A stretch of DNA of 64,000 bases from the NCBI RefSeq assembly GCF_002443255.2, contig NW_019211460.1, positions 27,128,481 to 27,192,480 of the forward strand, given 5' to 3'. This DNA is from Varroa destructor (lineage: Eukaryota > Arthropoda > Arachnida > Mesostigmata > Varroidae). Under the pieces are notes generated by a model. The model saw only the letters and a program-made list of their open reading frames with translations. It did not search any database and was not told the DNA's origin. Made by a program: the position numbers and the translations under genes. Below, one piece after another: positions 14,152 to 28,252 of the stretch (the stretch's first letter is position 1; every line of letters begins with the position of its first letter).

Positions 14152-14251
14152 NNNNNNNNNNNNNNNNNNNNNNNNNNNNNNNNNNNNNNNNNNNNNNNNN
14201 NNNNNNNNNNNNNNNNNNNNNNNNNNNNNNNNNNNNNNNNNNNNNNNNNNN
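14152..14251. other. Assembly gap, 100 N
   Basis: Exactly 100 N, true length unknown. The right flank begins tatatataa, again suggesting that assembly failed in a TA repeat. Confidence 0.98.
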
Positions 14252-17200
14252 TATATATAAGTTGAACTAAAAGTCATCGGATAGTTTGAATGAAAAAGTG
14301 TTTTAATAATTGGACAGTTTGTATCCGTCAAAAAAATCAACCGCAAAATATAGAGTGGTTTTAATTATCCAACTTAGTATAACTTTGATATATCTTTCAT
14401 ACTATCCTATATAAAATTTTAATGAGCACAGTAGACATTATTATAGTTATTGGAACGGTCATAACAGGTGGTTGCCTTGTAGTTACTCAAGTGCCAGAGC
14501 TATAAAAAGGATGGGGGCTCGGAGCCTACAGGCCCACTTTTTCGTAGCACACTTTCCCCTCTTCTTCTGTTAAACCTGCCAAATCTGATGCGAACACTAT
14601 TGCGATTAGTGTCGCAGTTACCAGAGGTAAAGTCCATTCGGACGTGAACATCCAGCGGTTGATGTGACGATGCTGGCAGAGGCAGATAGTAGTGCCAACA
14701 TACTATTAGAGGGGTCAGTATCTGCCTGTCCACCTGCCGCTTTGCCGCTTTATACGTCGGTTCTTACGACCGATCCAACACATTACACACTGTGCTATTA
14801 CAGCTAAGAAGTGGAGTTGTAGTAGAAAAAAAAGGTGTAATTAGTCCTTGTGGGTCTATCGGGCACATCTATGGTGAAACAACAAGCAGGTAGCCATCGG
14901 AACAGCGAGGCGGACTCCGAATAGCAGGGCATCAGAGGAAAAACATCAAGAACAAACAAAGAGAAGGATGCAGCCAAAATGAAACAAAATAAGGTGCAGC
15001 TAACTGAACAAAAAAGGCAGTAGCAAAAAAAGTGTACCGTAACCAAGGCTTACGGAGGCCACTAATTAGGCCTACCATCTTTCGTTTCGTTTAAAGGAGG
15101 AGTAGCGAGTCCATTACGTCATTGTTGGCTTCAACAAAGCACAAAACAAAGAAGAAGAAGAAACAGAAGGGGACGACAACGTTCATTACCTGAGTTCAGG
15201 CTGGAGAAGGTGCAAAGTGTATGGATGCTCGCGTACGTTATGGAGACAGTGTCTGATCCTAAAGTCTAATAGAGACCTAAAGGATCCAACCCGAACTGCG
15301 CGTAGCGCTAAGGAAAGTATCTTTTCACGAGGCAGAACAGTGGGAGGGTGACCTTATACGTTGCCCTCACACGTCTGGCTGATCTTACTTTTCAGGCATA
15401 CGACACCTTTTCCGTGATCTTATATGTTCGCATACGAATACGTGGCTGAGAGGTACTATAGCTTATTTTTGGCTACAATCACTTTCATTAACGGATGTAA
15501 CAGCAGCCGCACTAACAGCACAAAAGTGGGTGCCTACCCTGGTTTCTCACTTTAGTTAGTCCTGGTCATCTGAACGCCACCAGCGCCAGGCGACTATAGC
15601 TGATGCGGTTCAACGTACCGTTGGATGTTACAGGGTTTGTAGAGAACAGCCAGACACCAGAGACACCAGTGTAGCTTGTTTAGTCTTGGGTGAAATGTTT
15701 TTCTTTTTCCCTTCTGCTCACTACTGCTACTACATAAAGATGCGCTTAATTCCATCAAAACAACTGCTGCAAGAATCCCGCTGCTGCTGCCGTAACTGCT
15801 AGCAGCGAAACCAGTTTTTAGCACCGACATGCGACTGGCCGTGAGTCTATCTATAACCTAAAGCCGAAGTAGTGAGGTCCTAATAGCAGTGAAATACTCT
15901 GAGCTTGCAGGGCTCTTAACACAGACTACCTCAGAGGCCTACCTAGCCTAGTCCTTTCAGAAAAGAATGAGGGGGAAACAGCTGCAAAAAAGTTGGGCTA
16001 TATTTTTTCTAACGTTCAAGCTCATTCGTCCATTCATGAGCCAGCCAGGTTCTTTTTATTTGCCGCCTGCATTGTTTACCATCGATCAGCTCCGACTATG
16101 AAAGCGGAAGTTATCGTGAAGATGAATGTGTGGCTGGCTACGCGTCAACGCGATGTTTATAATTGGATTTCATAGCTATTTTGATATTAAGTTGCCTAGA
16201 GATTTTTCTAAACATAAGTGAATGCATGACACTGATACATAGAATACCGTAGTGGTTCTCACCTAACTACGACTGTATCTGTATATGTGTGCGATCGTGT
16301 ACGCCTGTGTTAGAGCGTATGTGGCCAACATTTTGTGTTGCGAAAGCATGTGTTATATTTATCAATCGAATCTGAGCTCCTTTGATTGCGAGTGAAGTCA
16401 AGACGGCTCCAAGACGTATACGAATATATACCTACTCAGCAAAGGAAATCAATCTTTTAGAAGCTTTGGGCGTCAGCACTTCATTTGTGCCTCAGCGTGC
16501 AGTCCTTCGACCTCGCGCTATCGTTAGAGATTTCTCCTAAGAACACGTTAGTGACGATTCATGCCGCGCCGAAAATAAACACCGACAGCGTCATGTGTGA
16601 AACAGAAAGGTATATAAAAAGCATCGATGAGCAAGCTGCGCTGTTTTCCAACTCTAGTTGTTGTGAACATATGGAGTAAAAAAAGGACAGATATACCTGT
16701 AAAGTGAAGAGTTTTTTTTTTAAAGACGTTAATTACCTTATGACCCGGTCCTATCGAACAGTTTCTAATAGATCAAGTCTGTTACTCTTTCAATAGAGAA
16801 GCACCATCTACAGCGTTGAACATACCGGGTAGTAGCATCGCCACGTATTTGCAAATGTCAGATTCTACAAGGAAGAGTTGCCCTGCACCTTAAATGATGA
16901 ACGCATAAGTAAGATTATTGCTAATCAGGTCGGCCTGCTTATCCGCTATGTCACATCCCATTCTTAGAGCGAACGAACAGAAAAGCTTCCAACAAAAAGG
17001 TTTGTGTCGCCATTGTTGGCTGACACGCAACTACAAACGGGCTAAAACGTATTGATGATAAATTTTCAAACGGCTCCCTGTACACACGTGGTACGTCCTG
17101 CGAAGCAGAAGACGCAATGAAATGGTGTCGCCAACGTCCGCATCCATAACAACAATGGCGGGGTTGACAAGTGCGGCCCGTAAGGTCCTATCTAGGCCTG

Positions 17201-18800
17201 CTAGTGTGTTCTTTTACTCAGACAGTTTGAACATTACCTGTCATGACCCCACAAGTAGGTGTTGGGCAAGCAGTAGATTTTCGACACACATCTGAAAGGG
17301 TGATGCAGGGTCAAAGGCGAAACAAATGACATTCTCAATGCTATGAAGGTATAACAGTAGTGTGAGTACTGAAAAAAAAATCGTCTCAGAAATAACCGCA
17401 GTCATGGTACAGCCATTAGGATAAAGACAACACGTCCAAAAACGACACGATAGGAAATTATTGCTCACAGACTACTAGATAGTCTGTCAATACGACGCCG
17501 TCGATGTGTTAATTGAGTCATAATCGAGAGTGCGAGAAAGGGGGTTCTGATATAAAGAAAATTTAGACAAATTTCGATTTTCACAGATTTCTCTCGCTTC
17601 CTTTATCTTTCCATATCTTTCCAACCTAAACACAGATATAATTTACACTTGTCCAAATTTAGCTTACATACCTGGGTCGACAGTGTTGTCAAACTATGTA
17701 TTGCGAACGTTTCCGTCAACTCATGAGTTGATTGATCTTTTTATTTTTAGATAGTTATTCTTTTATAAAGACAATGTTTGTGCGTATTTAATGTTCTAAC
17801 AGTTCTACAGATAAATTTCTTAACGTCGTTCCTCCGTGTCGACGATCGTATAGATCCGTGCATGTGTCTGTGTATTGCCGTATTTTGGCTGAACCTTATC
17901 GTATATGTATGATACCTGTGGATCAGTCTTGCCACACAATTGCCGACTATGGAACCACACAGACGCATCATGCGGTTACAACGACTATATATAAACACAT
18001 GGTGAGCCGGTCCACTTATGTTTATAGGATGCAGGGCCATGCGTAAAGTGGCGACCCAGAAGAAAGACCGTTTAACACTCACTCACGACTCACGCTAGCC
18101 AACAATGACGCTTTGGCGCAAGGACATACCAGCAACAAACACTGCGCACAGCTTTCTATAGAGAGACGTGAAAATGGAGAAGGAACGGCGGAATAGACAA
18201 GCGAAGTCGCGTTGCGAAGTAATATATTAAATAACTGCTTTTGTTCAATTTGATTTTAGCCATCCTGTCTGATGACCTTAAAGGGACATGTATATGTATG
18301 CTTTCATTAAGAACCTAAATAGAAAAGAAGTGGATGTTTTCTTGGAGTATCCATTGATAGACAAGTGAAGATCACATACATAATTGTTCACAGTAAAACT
18401 TGACAACTTTCCGAGGTTCTATGTTTACTAGGCCAAAATGGGAAGTTGAGCTGCTATAGAAGTTGAGCAACGATAAAGTTACCGTTTCTATTCTCCTCCA
18501 AAATCGACAGCTATTAATCCAATCGGAAGTATTTTATTGTGCAATATAATCCATGATCAAATAGGAAATAGAGTGGCCTACTGTTATTATACAATTGGTT
18601 TTATCATCTCGTACAACCCGTCTATTCTATTAGAAGCGAAATTTTCGCGGAAAACACTTCTCCTTACTACTAATATGCTACGAATATATGAATACTAATA
18701 TATCCGTATTCAAAGGATGTGGGAAGCAATGCAATCTATTTCTTACGTAGTCCTGAAGGTGTTTCGACGCTCACTGTTACCCATTCGATAAGCTACTTAC
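14252..18800. other. No established gene; GC-richer block 14.5-15.9 kb
   Basis: A broad block with higher G+C, GAA and CTG-type short repeats and many mid-size frames. A strong acceptor (cttacttttcag| at 15395) precedes a small frame ending at gagag|gtacta. A minus-strand interval near 18100 is also bounded by good splice signals. Neither can be linked to another exon. Confidence 0.4.
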
Positions 18801-18995
18801 CTGGCGAGATATATACGTTAGAAGAAAAGCCAATATGCCCACCCCTAAAATGCTCAACAACGGGCAACGATTTTCATTTACGGAATAATTACTAGCACCC
18901 AGCTTAGTTTCAAGGCGCATGTGCACTAGGCCCTTGATAAATAGTATTTTTTGTGCTGGAACGGGGATCAAGCTGCGTGATCCCCGTGAAATCAT
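18801..18995 (-). CDS. Possible membrane-protein exon, minus strand
   Basis: The minus-strand frame from an ATG at 18995 encodes 65 codons ending exactly at a strong donor (CGCCAG|GTAAGT). The C-terminal part has a hydrophobic stretch, PLLSILGVGILAFLLTYI, long enough to span a membrane, preceded by an N-x-S site (NYS). An acceptor-like ccgttccag lies at about 18968, inside the frame, so the ATG may not be the true start. No linked exon was found. The length is within chance for this window. Confidence 0.3.
18961..18987. repeat. Perfect 10-bp hairpin
   Basis: acggggatca, 7 bases, tgatccccgt. It falls within the N-terminal part of the minus-strand exon candidate, where it would form a stable GC-rich stem in RNA. 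Confidence 0.9.
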
Positions 18996-19833
18996 ATTTC
19001 GTACTGATCGTACCTAGCTGCTCAATCCGCTGTATTAGCAGCATAAAACATTAGAAAAAATATCTTGAGCCTCAGCTGAGGATGGAGGTGTCGGCAGAAA
19101 TTCCATAGCCACCATCAAACCTCAACAATAAAGAAAAACTTGCCGCGCTGCATTAGTACTTACTTTTTAGGGTTTTTGCTGACTCGCAATACTGTTCCTC
19201 TATATACTAAACGAAATGGATACGTTACCGTATGTTTTTGGTGCTGGTTGTCCATTGTGAAAACGAACAAAGCTTCAAAATGGCTTTATCTTAATAACTG
19301 TACTGAAGAATCTAGATATGTATCGTGTCTTAGAGAGTGTTCCGACGCGGGTCGACAACCCGATGAACCACTTTGGCACATGCTCTGCTGGAAGGTTATT
19401 CCCGAAAAACAAAATGAAAAAGATTTGTTTGGAACGATTTTTTTTATTTTCACCACAACACATATAGATGAAGCCTATATTCAGAAAATTTAAAAACATA
19501 GGGCTGGTTTTGTGGGTGGTCTGCGCTACAGCCGTAAGTGACGTGGGCCGATTTCATGATTTCGAGAATAGATCCACGTATCGTTCACAGGTCTTGAAAT
19601 TTCGAAAAAGGCCAATAGGCTTAAAAGAATTTTTTTCTGGAACGAATTGGGAGATACCCATAAATTAAAGATGTAGGATTCGTAGGCACTGGCTTGGCTC
19701 TTTATTCTAATTCTGCTTCCAAGGCACGACATGTGTCTTTCGCCTACTTAACCTTTCTGCTCGCAAAGTATTTTAATATAACTTATAACAGATATTCCTC
19801 TGAGCCGGCTTTAATACACGTCTATTTGTCCTA

Positions 19834-19867
<34 letters not shown>

Positions 19868-19868
19868 T
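19834..19868. repeat. (AC)n(AT)n compound microsatellite
   Basis: Five AC units run directly into about 12 AT units, a common slippage product. Confidence 0.95.
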
Positions 19869-22800
19869 TTAACTGGTAGTGACGTTTACTCGGCAAGCCT
19901 GCGCGCTATATCATGAGCACAGGTTACAGCTCTGTACTTCTCAGTACGAAAAGCGCTTCATGAAGCTCTGATTTCATATGTACTTTTCCCATTAAAACAG
20001 CAGAATCGAAAAGAAAAAAAACCGTATCATATTATTGACTGGAGTAATTTCAGATAGTGGACCGATCCCATATTCCACTATAGAATACTTTGAGCGTCGA
20101 CTGTTGGATTAGTTATTGCTTTGTGACCACTAAAATATTATAGATCACTGCGTTCTCTAATTCCGCGCTGGCTTCCAGCTATACTTCCATTAGAAATTAA
20201 TTTTCGGCATTGTTTTAAAAATTGCTGTGCTGAAGTGCAAGCAGTACCATTGGGCTATGTGATACATTTTTTCATCGATGCAGTCGATTTCAATAGGTTG
20301 CTGATATAGCTGAGATCGAAGGGGGCTCACATCCAGTAGACGTCCTTGGCTTTTCTCCATATTCGTATGCCAAACGGCGAAATTTGCTTCGGGGTTTCGT
20401 TGTGCACATTTCGATTGAGTCCGCCATTCAAGGTAAATGTTTTTTTGCTGAAAAAAAATCTTTTATTGAGCTTTTCAACGCTCGACAGTTCGATGATGAC
20501 ATTGAATCAAACATTTGAATGATACAACAGACGCAGACATCTATATATACAGGCATTAGACCAATCCAACGGAAGTCTCAACGATGACCCCGTTATGTGG
20601 AACCTGTATAAAAAAAAAATATGACAAATTATTTTGCCATGGCCTGTTATAATATATCGTGCATGTTTATCTCAATAGCGCAGTAGCTTTAATACATGCA
20701 AGCATTCTTTAACAAGATAACCATTGGGAGACAACTGGACAGGGACAAGGTTTTGACCATTTATCCAGACGCCATTTACAAGGATACATGTCTCTAAATC
20801 GAAGTTAAATGCTATAGAGTAAAATGTCCATAGGATAAAATAATGGCTTAGGAAGACTAATCGTGTAAAATAAATGTAATTCAGCTGAACGGTGGTACGA
20901 ACCAGGCAACATAACGATGGAACGTTATTCAGTCATCGCGTGCAGCAAGCGGAACGACAAATACAATTGTGCAGACAGTTTGTTACATACATAGTGACAT
21001 TAGATCAGCCTGGAAGTGTCTGGCGGATAATGACTACTGGGCTGATCCTGAAGACAAACATACTCGGGATGAAACTATCAGTTGAACAATAACAGAACAT
21101 GAATTTAGCCAATGAGGGTCAAAAGCATGTACAAAATACTTTTCAACATTGCTAGCTAAAAATTATAAATTTAAACGAATTAGATAACTTAGAAGGCTAC
21201 TGGTTACTTGTTGGGATTTCCATTGAGATTATCAGGTATAACTTGATGCGCTACCTATATAACGAAAAACTTACTGGTGATGCAGACGAGCCGCCTTTCC
21301 ACCGTGTGAACAGTGCTTGAACGGTCCTCTATAATCTATATTATATAAGATTTAACTGCTCTATTGGCAGCTTGCTTTTTGTTTGTTTCCCTTGAAACAA
21401 GCCTCATTTGCACGCACCATTGTCGATAACTATTCGTCAATAATGCTACTTCTCTTGCAGTTGAGACTCGTAACTTAAAACTGTTGCGTACAATATTAAT
21501 AGCATTTTCGACTAATTGACCGTTAACAAAGCGTGACAAACGCCTAGACCTTCGCCAGTTACTTTTACCTAACAAGCAATAACTTCCAGTAGAAATAAGG
21601 TTTTTTTGCTGAAAGGTGCCCTTGGTGAAAGTTAGAAGACGCTCCATCTTCATCCGTCTTTGACGAGCATCGAAGACCGCTCTGAGGCGTAACAAGGTCG
21701 TACCCGAAAAGAAGTGAGTACTTTAGATCATAGCAGCCAACAGGAATTACGCCCAGTACCCATGTGTACTACTGGCTAGGAGCTGAAACACATTAGAATT
21801 CAGCAATTTACTCTTTATGGGAAAACTATCTAAGTTGCTTCCTCTATTCCGACGTTTGCTCAACGTAAGCCATCGATACGTAATTTATGTGTGTATATAA
21901 ACAACACCATTATGTTTGTCCGTTGAACGTTGACGAGACAAGGCGCAATAGTGTCCTGCGCTCTATGACCGTTGTTCAATAATCTGAGGAATCAATGGCG
22001 CAGCCAATGAATCGCGATATGCTAGCTCAACGAAAATCAAGCCGGCTCTATGAAGCAGCAGAGGCATACTACATTTCATTGCAATTCCGATTAGTGATAA
22101 TGTGAGCTGGAACTGTTCTGGAGTTGGGGTGCACGCCGAATGCATGTTTTCCCTAATTACGTTTTAATCACCGCAATCAGATCACTCGTTCATGCGAAAC
22201 TGAGTTAACTCGAGTGTATGAAGAAGCCTCCGACGCTTCATTTTCGCGTGCATTTATTATTTTGCTGTAGCATATTCAAACATGTGTTTGTCATTCCTCG
22301 TCATGTCCTGAGACGTGGTACGTAAACTGTACAGAGGCCACTAAAGGAGGCACACTTTAAAAGTTGTTCTGTGCTAGCCCCCCAGTCAGCAATTTGCCTA
22401 AGTCAATTTTTCGCAAATCAGCCTCCAGGGCGCTCAAGGCTACCGCGCAGTCATAGCTCCGAACGAAGGAATAGGATGCTATTAACAGCAACCGTTACGC
22501 CTAAGCGAATCTATATTAATTGCCTCTAGCTAGAGGGCATATGTAAGAAAAGACAAAAATAGAAAAATAATTGAGTGTATGTTTGTTATACGCTAGCTGC
22601 AGGAAAAAGAATTGCCCAGTTATTCAAAAAATTCTACATCGAACTAAATAACACAATATGAACAGAAGGGCAAACGCTACTTACGCTGACCTATTTAGGG
22701 GGTAGAGTGTACGATCTGTAAGCGGTTCGAATCGCCATGACCTTGAGCAGGCTTTTTGCGTAACGGGCTCCAAATGTCATTGAACGGCCTGCGCTTTACT

Positions 22801-25800
22801 CATGTGGTCAAGCTGATTGTGCAAACATTTTCCGATACATGATCATCTATCGATAGGTCTTCTTAAGCAGTGTACGCCATAGTATATGAAAAGCCTATAT
22901 TTCGTCTCATGATCTGGGACCTTACAAGTAAAGGCATAACGACCAATCAGATGCAAACAGACCTCGGGTGCCCACTAACACAATCATATACGTTTCTCAC
23001 AAATCGTCGGTCACGTCGCACGTACACACGTATATGCGTTATGTGTTGGTGATGTATGTTTGTACGTGTTTAAGCCTATCGCTCATACAGACGTAGGTAA
23101 TGGTATTTTTCTGTCCAGTCGGGAGAGGCACTCGACTATAATTGTCTAATGACAGACTTGACCATCAAAGCTACGGCTGTGCGATACAGAATACGGCACA
23201 GAAAGTCACTACTGTTAGCGTTTCCTCGTAGCAGCGTTAACTGTATAGTTTATGAGGTGTCAACATCTTGGCAGCGTAGTTCAGTCTAACTAATGTAGTA
23301 ACAATTGTTCTACTATAGTAATTGGAACGTTTTCTAGATCACTTTAGAGGTTAATTTGTTGCTAAATCTTGAATGAACCATGCCCATGTATAGTTTTTTT
23401 TCTTTCTTGGCATTATTATACATCAAGAAATGCTCAATCATCAGCTAGAAATAAGCTGTTGGGCCGCTTAGCACATTCCTTTAAGCAGACGTTCGTGGGC
23501 CGCTAATTATATAGAGTTTGCTCGATAAATCATTGTTTGATTTAAAGATGTCGATTGTTCGCATGACTCTGTCTAAGGAGGAACCGTGCACTAAATACTC
23601 CTGACTGATCAAAGCAATAAGGTACTGACAAATCAAAGGTATGGTATGCAACATATCTGTTACAAACAACTCTACGGGAAGGTGACACTGGATAAATAAG
23701 TTCTGTTAGACAATATCTCTATTTGTAGTTGGTTCGTCTAAGCGAAGACAAAATGCTTCATCAGGAACTTCATATGAATGAATGCTCGTCTCAATTTACT
23801 CTAGAACGCCAGCGTCCCTAGGCAATTGATAATAAACCGGTACACATAATATATACTATTAGGAATAAGCACATACTGGGGACTGTAGAGGAGTGTACGT
23901 TCGTTCATTCGTGAGTCTCGCAGTGTGTATAAAATTAGCATAAACGCTCCTATTGCAACTTCTCCTTCACTTAGGCCTAGATTCTGTGTTATTCCGCGGC
24001 TGGGTATTTTGCTTTGACCTAAGTTTACCTTTCTGCGTAATACAAACAATCCAATAGTCAGTCCCTAACGAGTAAGTTCGACTTGATACAAGTTTCCTGT
24101 TTAAACAGCCATAAATAAAATGAAAATGAATTCAAAAAAGATTCTCAGCACGAGTCCGATGCGCGACATAAGCATCACGTGTAACACCTTCCAATCGGTA
24201 ATTAGCTTATACGTAATACAGTAATTAAATGCGTTTTGGATATGAGCACTTTGATATGGCTAGTCTTACCGCAAGACCTTACAAGCCCCAGCAGCGAGCT
24301 GCACATGACGAATTCGTGACGACGCGTCCAGTCTTAGATTATCGCCTAAGCAATTCAGTTACAAATGCTGAACACTGGCAAGAACTGTTGCACAGCAGCG
24401 ATCGACGGAGCTAAGTGGGTTGGGTTTCCATGGAGAAATAGGGAAAGACCAAATAGCCAGGTGAGCTAGTACGAATCCGGTCCATTCTTCATTAACACAC
24501 ATAAAAATGATAGAATGAAGAGAAGAGCTCGAGGGTCGATGGTGAGAAACGAACTTCAGTCTATTATATTTCGGTCCATGCAGCAGTCGCCAGCCGTAAC
24601 TCCCAAAAAAAGGCAGACGAAAGGATGAAGCCCATGGTGGCCATAACATGGCCGCAAAGCCAATTCAACGTTATGAGACAAACATCATAAGTACTCTACG
24701 AATATTAATGTAATATGCAATAAACTCCTTGTAATCTTTTAGCTTCTTCTACTTACCGAGGTAGATATTCTTCATATCGAACTAAGGAAGTCTAAGGACA
24801 GCTTGGAAGTTCAACACCTAGTTCTTAGAAGTTTGTTACAAACATTTTGATTTGAACAAAAGTTCTGCACAGATGTCAGAGCTATGATGCAGGATGGTTA
24901 CAGAAACAAGTGCCGTTTTTTGAGTTAACGTATACAACAACTACACAGACAGATTAAACCTCAGATGTTAACCTAAACGGTCTGTAGATACGCGTATATA
25001 GTATGGTATGGAAGTCCTAGGCACGTCAGTGGTTGAATAATGCTTCTGGTGTCATGAAGGAAGCAAACATAAGCTAGGGGAACGCTTATAGGTTTCCATA
25101 TATATACATACCTAAACCTTACTATATCCCAGCAATAGGACTGACGCTCTATAGAAAACCAATGTGTCATTTGTAGTCACTCAGGATTATGGATCATCTC
25201 TATTTACCATTTAACCGAAACGTAAGAACTAATTCATTTATTTAATATCTTATAGTGTTTTGTAATGGAAATCTTTTGCAATAGCGATGCTTCTTCCTTA
25301 CAAGTCAGTGTTCGGTCGCCAAGTGCTGAGGGCATGTGCTTTTATATTGACTGGAGCCCTTAATATATAGATCAGCTGTACGCTGTCATAGAAACGACAC
25401 GTAAGAGTTTTTCCTTGATACTTAAGTGATATAGTGGCTTACTTGCCCTTATAGCGAGACAGTAGGACGCGAACACAAATACAGATGCATGCAAGTGAGT
25501 ATGCTCTTCTATCGTGAACCACCAGGATCTATTTTTTTAGCTTCATCAATTTAATTTATTCTAGTCTAAGAGAAAGCCAGGTCCAAGTAAGCGACCCCCT
25601 AACGGGACGGGTTGTTTATCATATAAACGTGATAAACCAGACGAATAAGACCGACAGATGTTTCTTTGTTGATCGCTAGTCTGCAACCAAAGCAAAATCG
25701 TTCACTCGTTTTTTTGCCTTCGTTGTCCGATATAAATAAGGTCTTATTTTTCTGTGAATACATTTCACTCTCTAGTAGCAGATTCGATTACCAAGCGGTT

Positions 25801-26478
25801 ATCGAGGGTATGCGGCTGAGTCTTGACAAATAAGCCACTGGTGTCTTGTGTGTGGCTTCATGATAAGTCAAACGACGGTGATCGAACACTGCTGCAGTGT
25901 TTTAGTAGGCTAAGAAAGCAGGTACAGCAGCGTGAGATGGCAGCTGAAGAAGGTCTAGCGAAAAGCACCGTACCCACAAATAGCTATTTATTCTAACACT
26001 CGACAAAACTGGAACTGAGATGACCGACCGAACATTTCAGTCTGACTCGTAATAGGTTTTCTTCATTACCAAAGTATGCCAATATACACGCATCACATAC
26101 GAGCGGACAGGCGGTCGGTTCTAAAGTGGCTAGTTCTGCGAAAATAGAAAAGCGGTGGTAAAAATTCAACTCCGATCGAACAAGGTTGTGGGAAGAAAAC
26201 AAATTTTGTGTGGGCATTTATAATATTCTCGTATGAACTTTCGTTTGTCTTTCACGGAAACGGACTAAGTTATGTTTCTAGATAGAAATATGTAGTAGAA
26301 TAGTAGTATGTTAGGTCCGATCTCCATACGACGTCAGGATAAATTCAACTATCCTTGCAAGCACGTACATCACTTACAGCTTGCCTGCCTTGATGATGTA
26401 ATGCGTGGCTAACAGCTGGCGACAGGGGTCTTATACCCAACGGGTTAACAGCTGGATCCTTGTGTTTTTTTATGAACG
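19869..26478. other. No recognisable gene
   Basis: Contains the tRNA-like piece at 22700. A 119-codon minus-strand frame (21695-21336) is basic (many Arg/Lys) but has no splice support or known motif, and a frame this long is expected by chance here. Confidence 0.5.
22700..22745 (+). mobile_element. tRNA-like fragment (box B)
   Basis: Contains gcGGTTCGAATCGCC, a perfect T-arm with Pol III box B consensus. A ggggtagagtg stretch about 30 bases upstream resembles a D-arm. There is no full acceptor stem, so this is a SINE head or degraded tRNA copy rather than a working gene. Confidence 0.35.
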
Positions 26479-26520
26479 AAGTTCAGTCTAATCTAGACTG
26501 AACTTAGTTTAGTCTAAACT
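26479..26520. repeat. Two adjacent related palindromes
   Basis: aagttcagtcta, 3 bases, tagactgaactt (12-base perfect stem, 26479-26505), followed at once by agttta-gtc-taaact (26506-26520). The second is a variant of the first core (GTCTAnnTAGAC-like), giving two stem-loops in tandem. Confidence 0.9.
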
Positions 26521-27718
26521 TCAATGTTTGTCTGGATGCTTGCACATCGTTACATGTCCTGCGACCGAACGGTATATACTACACAATACATTGAAGGAGA
26601 AAATTAGAATGACGTCCACTTGATATACGTATGTCAGCTTTTTTTAAAAGATTATTTTGTAAATCTTGACGACAGCCACCTAGCTTCATATCATCGTATT
26701 TGCCACAACAGTGAGGGACACGTCCTTTCTGCAGTACCCACTAAACTGACATCCTTGCTTGCCCCGACGTTAGTTTGGTATTTGTTTTAATACTATTTTG
26801 GTTCGTATGTCAGCTTAACAGCTAAATAAAAGCACTGTTTTACAATTAATTCTAACAGCTAAAAAAAGGGACGCTTTACATAAGAATAACGTCTTCTAAC
26901 TATATGTGTGGGCTTTTTGACATTTGTTATGTATTATAGAACGATATAATTTATAATTAAAATTCAATTTCTACATGGGCTAGGAAGTTAACGGTACCCT
27001 TCTAGTTCCTTCTTGCTTTCGCTTTAATTTTGAATAATACCGTAACTAGGCAGACGTTCAGAAAATTTATGAAAACTTTAAACTGATATACACTTCGAGA
27101 GGTTGGTTGCAAGCGAATGGTTGGGCGCCGACGATATCCACACTTCTTGGACGAATAGTAGAAGGCGCAGAAGTAAAAAAAAAACATACCGAAGCTAAAG
27201 TTTATAAGGTTCTGTACAGGTTCGGATTCAGTATATAACCTCCATATGTTTGTGGATGAGCCGTCTGATTCACGTGCGACTGCGTGATGTTGTATACAAG
27301 CAGTAATGCACAACGATTTAAGGTCCATTCTACAGTACGAGCTGTTCCGTCATAAGCGTACACTGGTACAACTCTAGATTATCCAATGACGATATTGGAT
27401 TAGCTAGGTTTATTTTTGATAGCCTACCTTTCAGCCAAATAGGACATCGTCATAAAGGGATACCTAGAAAAGAATCACCTAGTAACAAGTAAACTAACAA
27501 AGAATACAGCTGAAATACTAAAAACTAGAATTTCTACATTCAGTTGCCTATTTCACATCGTGATTATAAAACTTTCAGAAATTTCCAAATGTTTGATTAT
27601 GTTAGATTAGCATCAAAGATACAGCATAATCTCAGCGCTACGCTACATATATATCCAGAGAAGTTTCATCCCATAATATACAAGCTCATAATATACATAC
27701 ATAATATACATAATATAC

Positions 27719-27738
27719 ACCCCCCTCCCCCCCCCGCA
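27719..27738. repeat. C-rich tract after an ATAATATACA repeat
   Basis: A run of C with two T interruptions, directly after several imperfect copies of ataatataca (about 27675-27718). Likely a compound simple repeat. Confidence 0.8.
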
Positions 27739-27889
27739 AGGATTGGCGCATTAAGTGGGTCCCATATGAAAAACCTTGCTGCGTGTGTACTTCACGCAGC
27801 CCAGGAATAACTACATGCCTAGCTCTAAGAATTAGCTTTTTAACAATATTCTATAAGTTTATGTCTCATAAATTCAAAATTAAGGGGCG

Positions 27890-28120
27890 GCGGCCACATA
27901 CAAACTACAGCAAAGTTGGTCTCTGGAATCAACAAACCGCTGCTTCCTAGAACCTACACGGGCTCTAATGCTGCAGACAGCGTCCTTTAACGGGATCCAA
28001 GAGGTCGACAAAAATGCATCAGTCGTTTCAATTCGAGGGTGGCAGAGTATGCCATCAGAGATACTACCCGTCGGGCGATCTAATGTTTTGGGGCTTAATA
28101 GCAAGTGGGTCTTCTTTTGC
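27890..28120 (+). other. Exon-like or relic open frame
   Basis: A frame from 27968 reads MLQTASFNGIQEVDKNASVV then SIRGWQSMPSEILPVGRSN, with balanced, coding-like composition, and degenerates after about 28110. No convincing splice sites and no recognisable family. Confidence 0.2.
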
Positions 28121-28219
28121 TTCCGGTTCGACAGACACGTTCATCAGCGTCGGATAGATCAGTCCGAGAAGTGCTATATGCCTCCGCATATTTTCTGTGT
28201 GGTTGTAATTAGAGCAAGT

Positions 28220-28220
28220 C

Positions 28221-28252
<32 letters not shown>
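28220..28252. repeat. TA/TACA microsatellite
   Basis: TA repeats with tacata interruptions. Confidence 0.9.

Noticed and set aside
18084..18145. Minus-strand interval between tctctctatag and tagc|gtgagt
   Set aside because: Splice signals are good but two frames are open in a short piece, with no homology or partner.
21336..21695. 119-codon minus-strand open frame
   Set aside because: Length is within chance for 64 kb of this composition. It has no motif and no splice or start context support.
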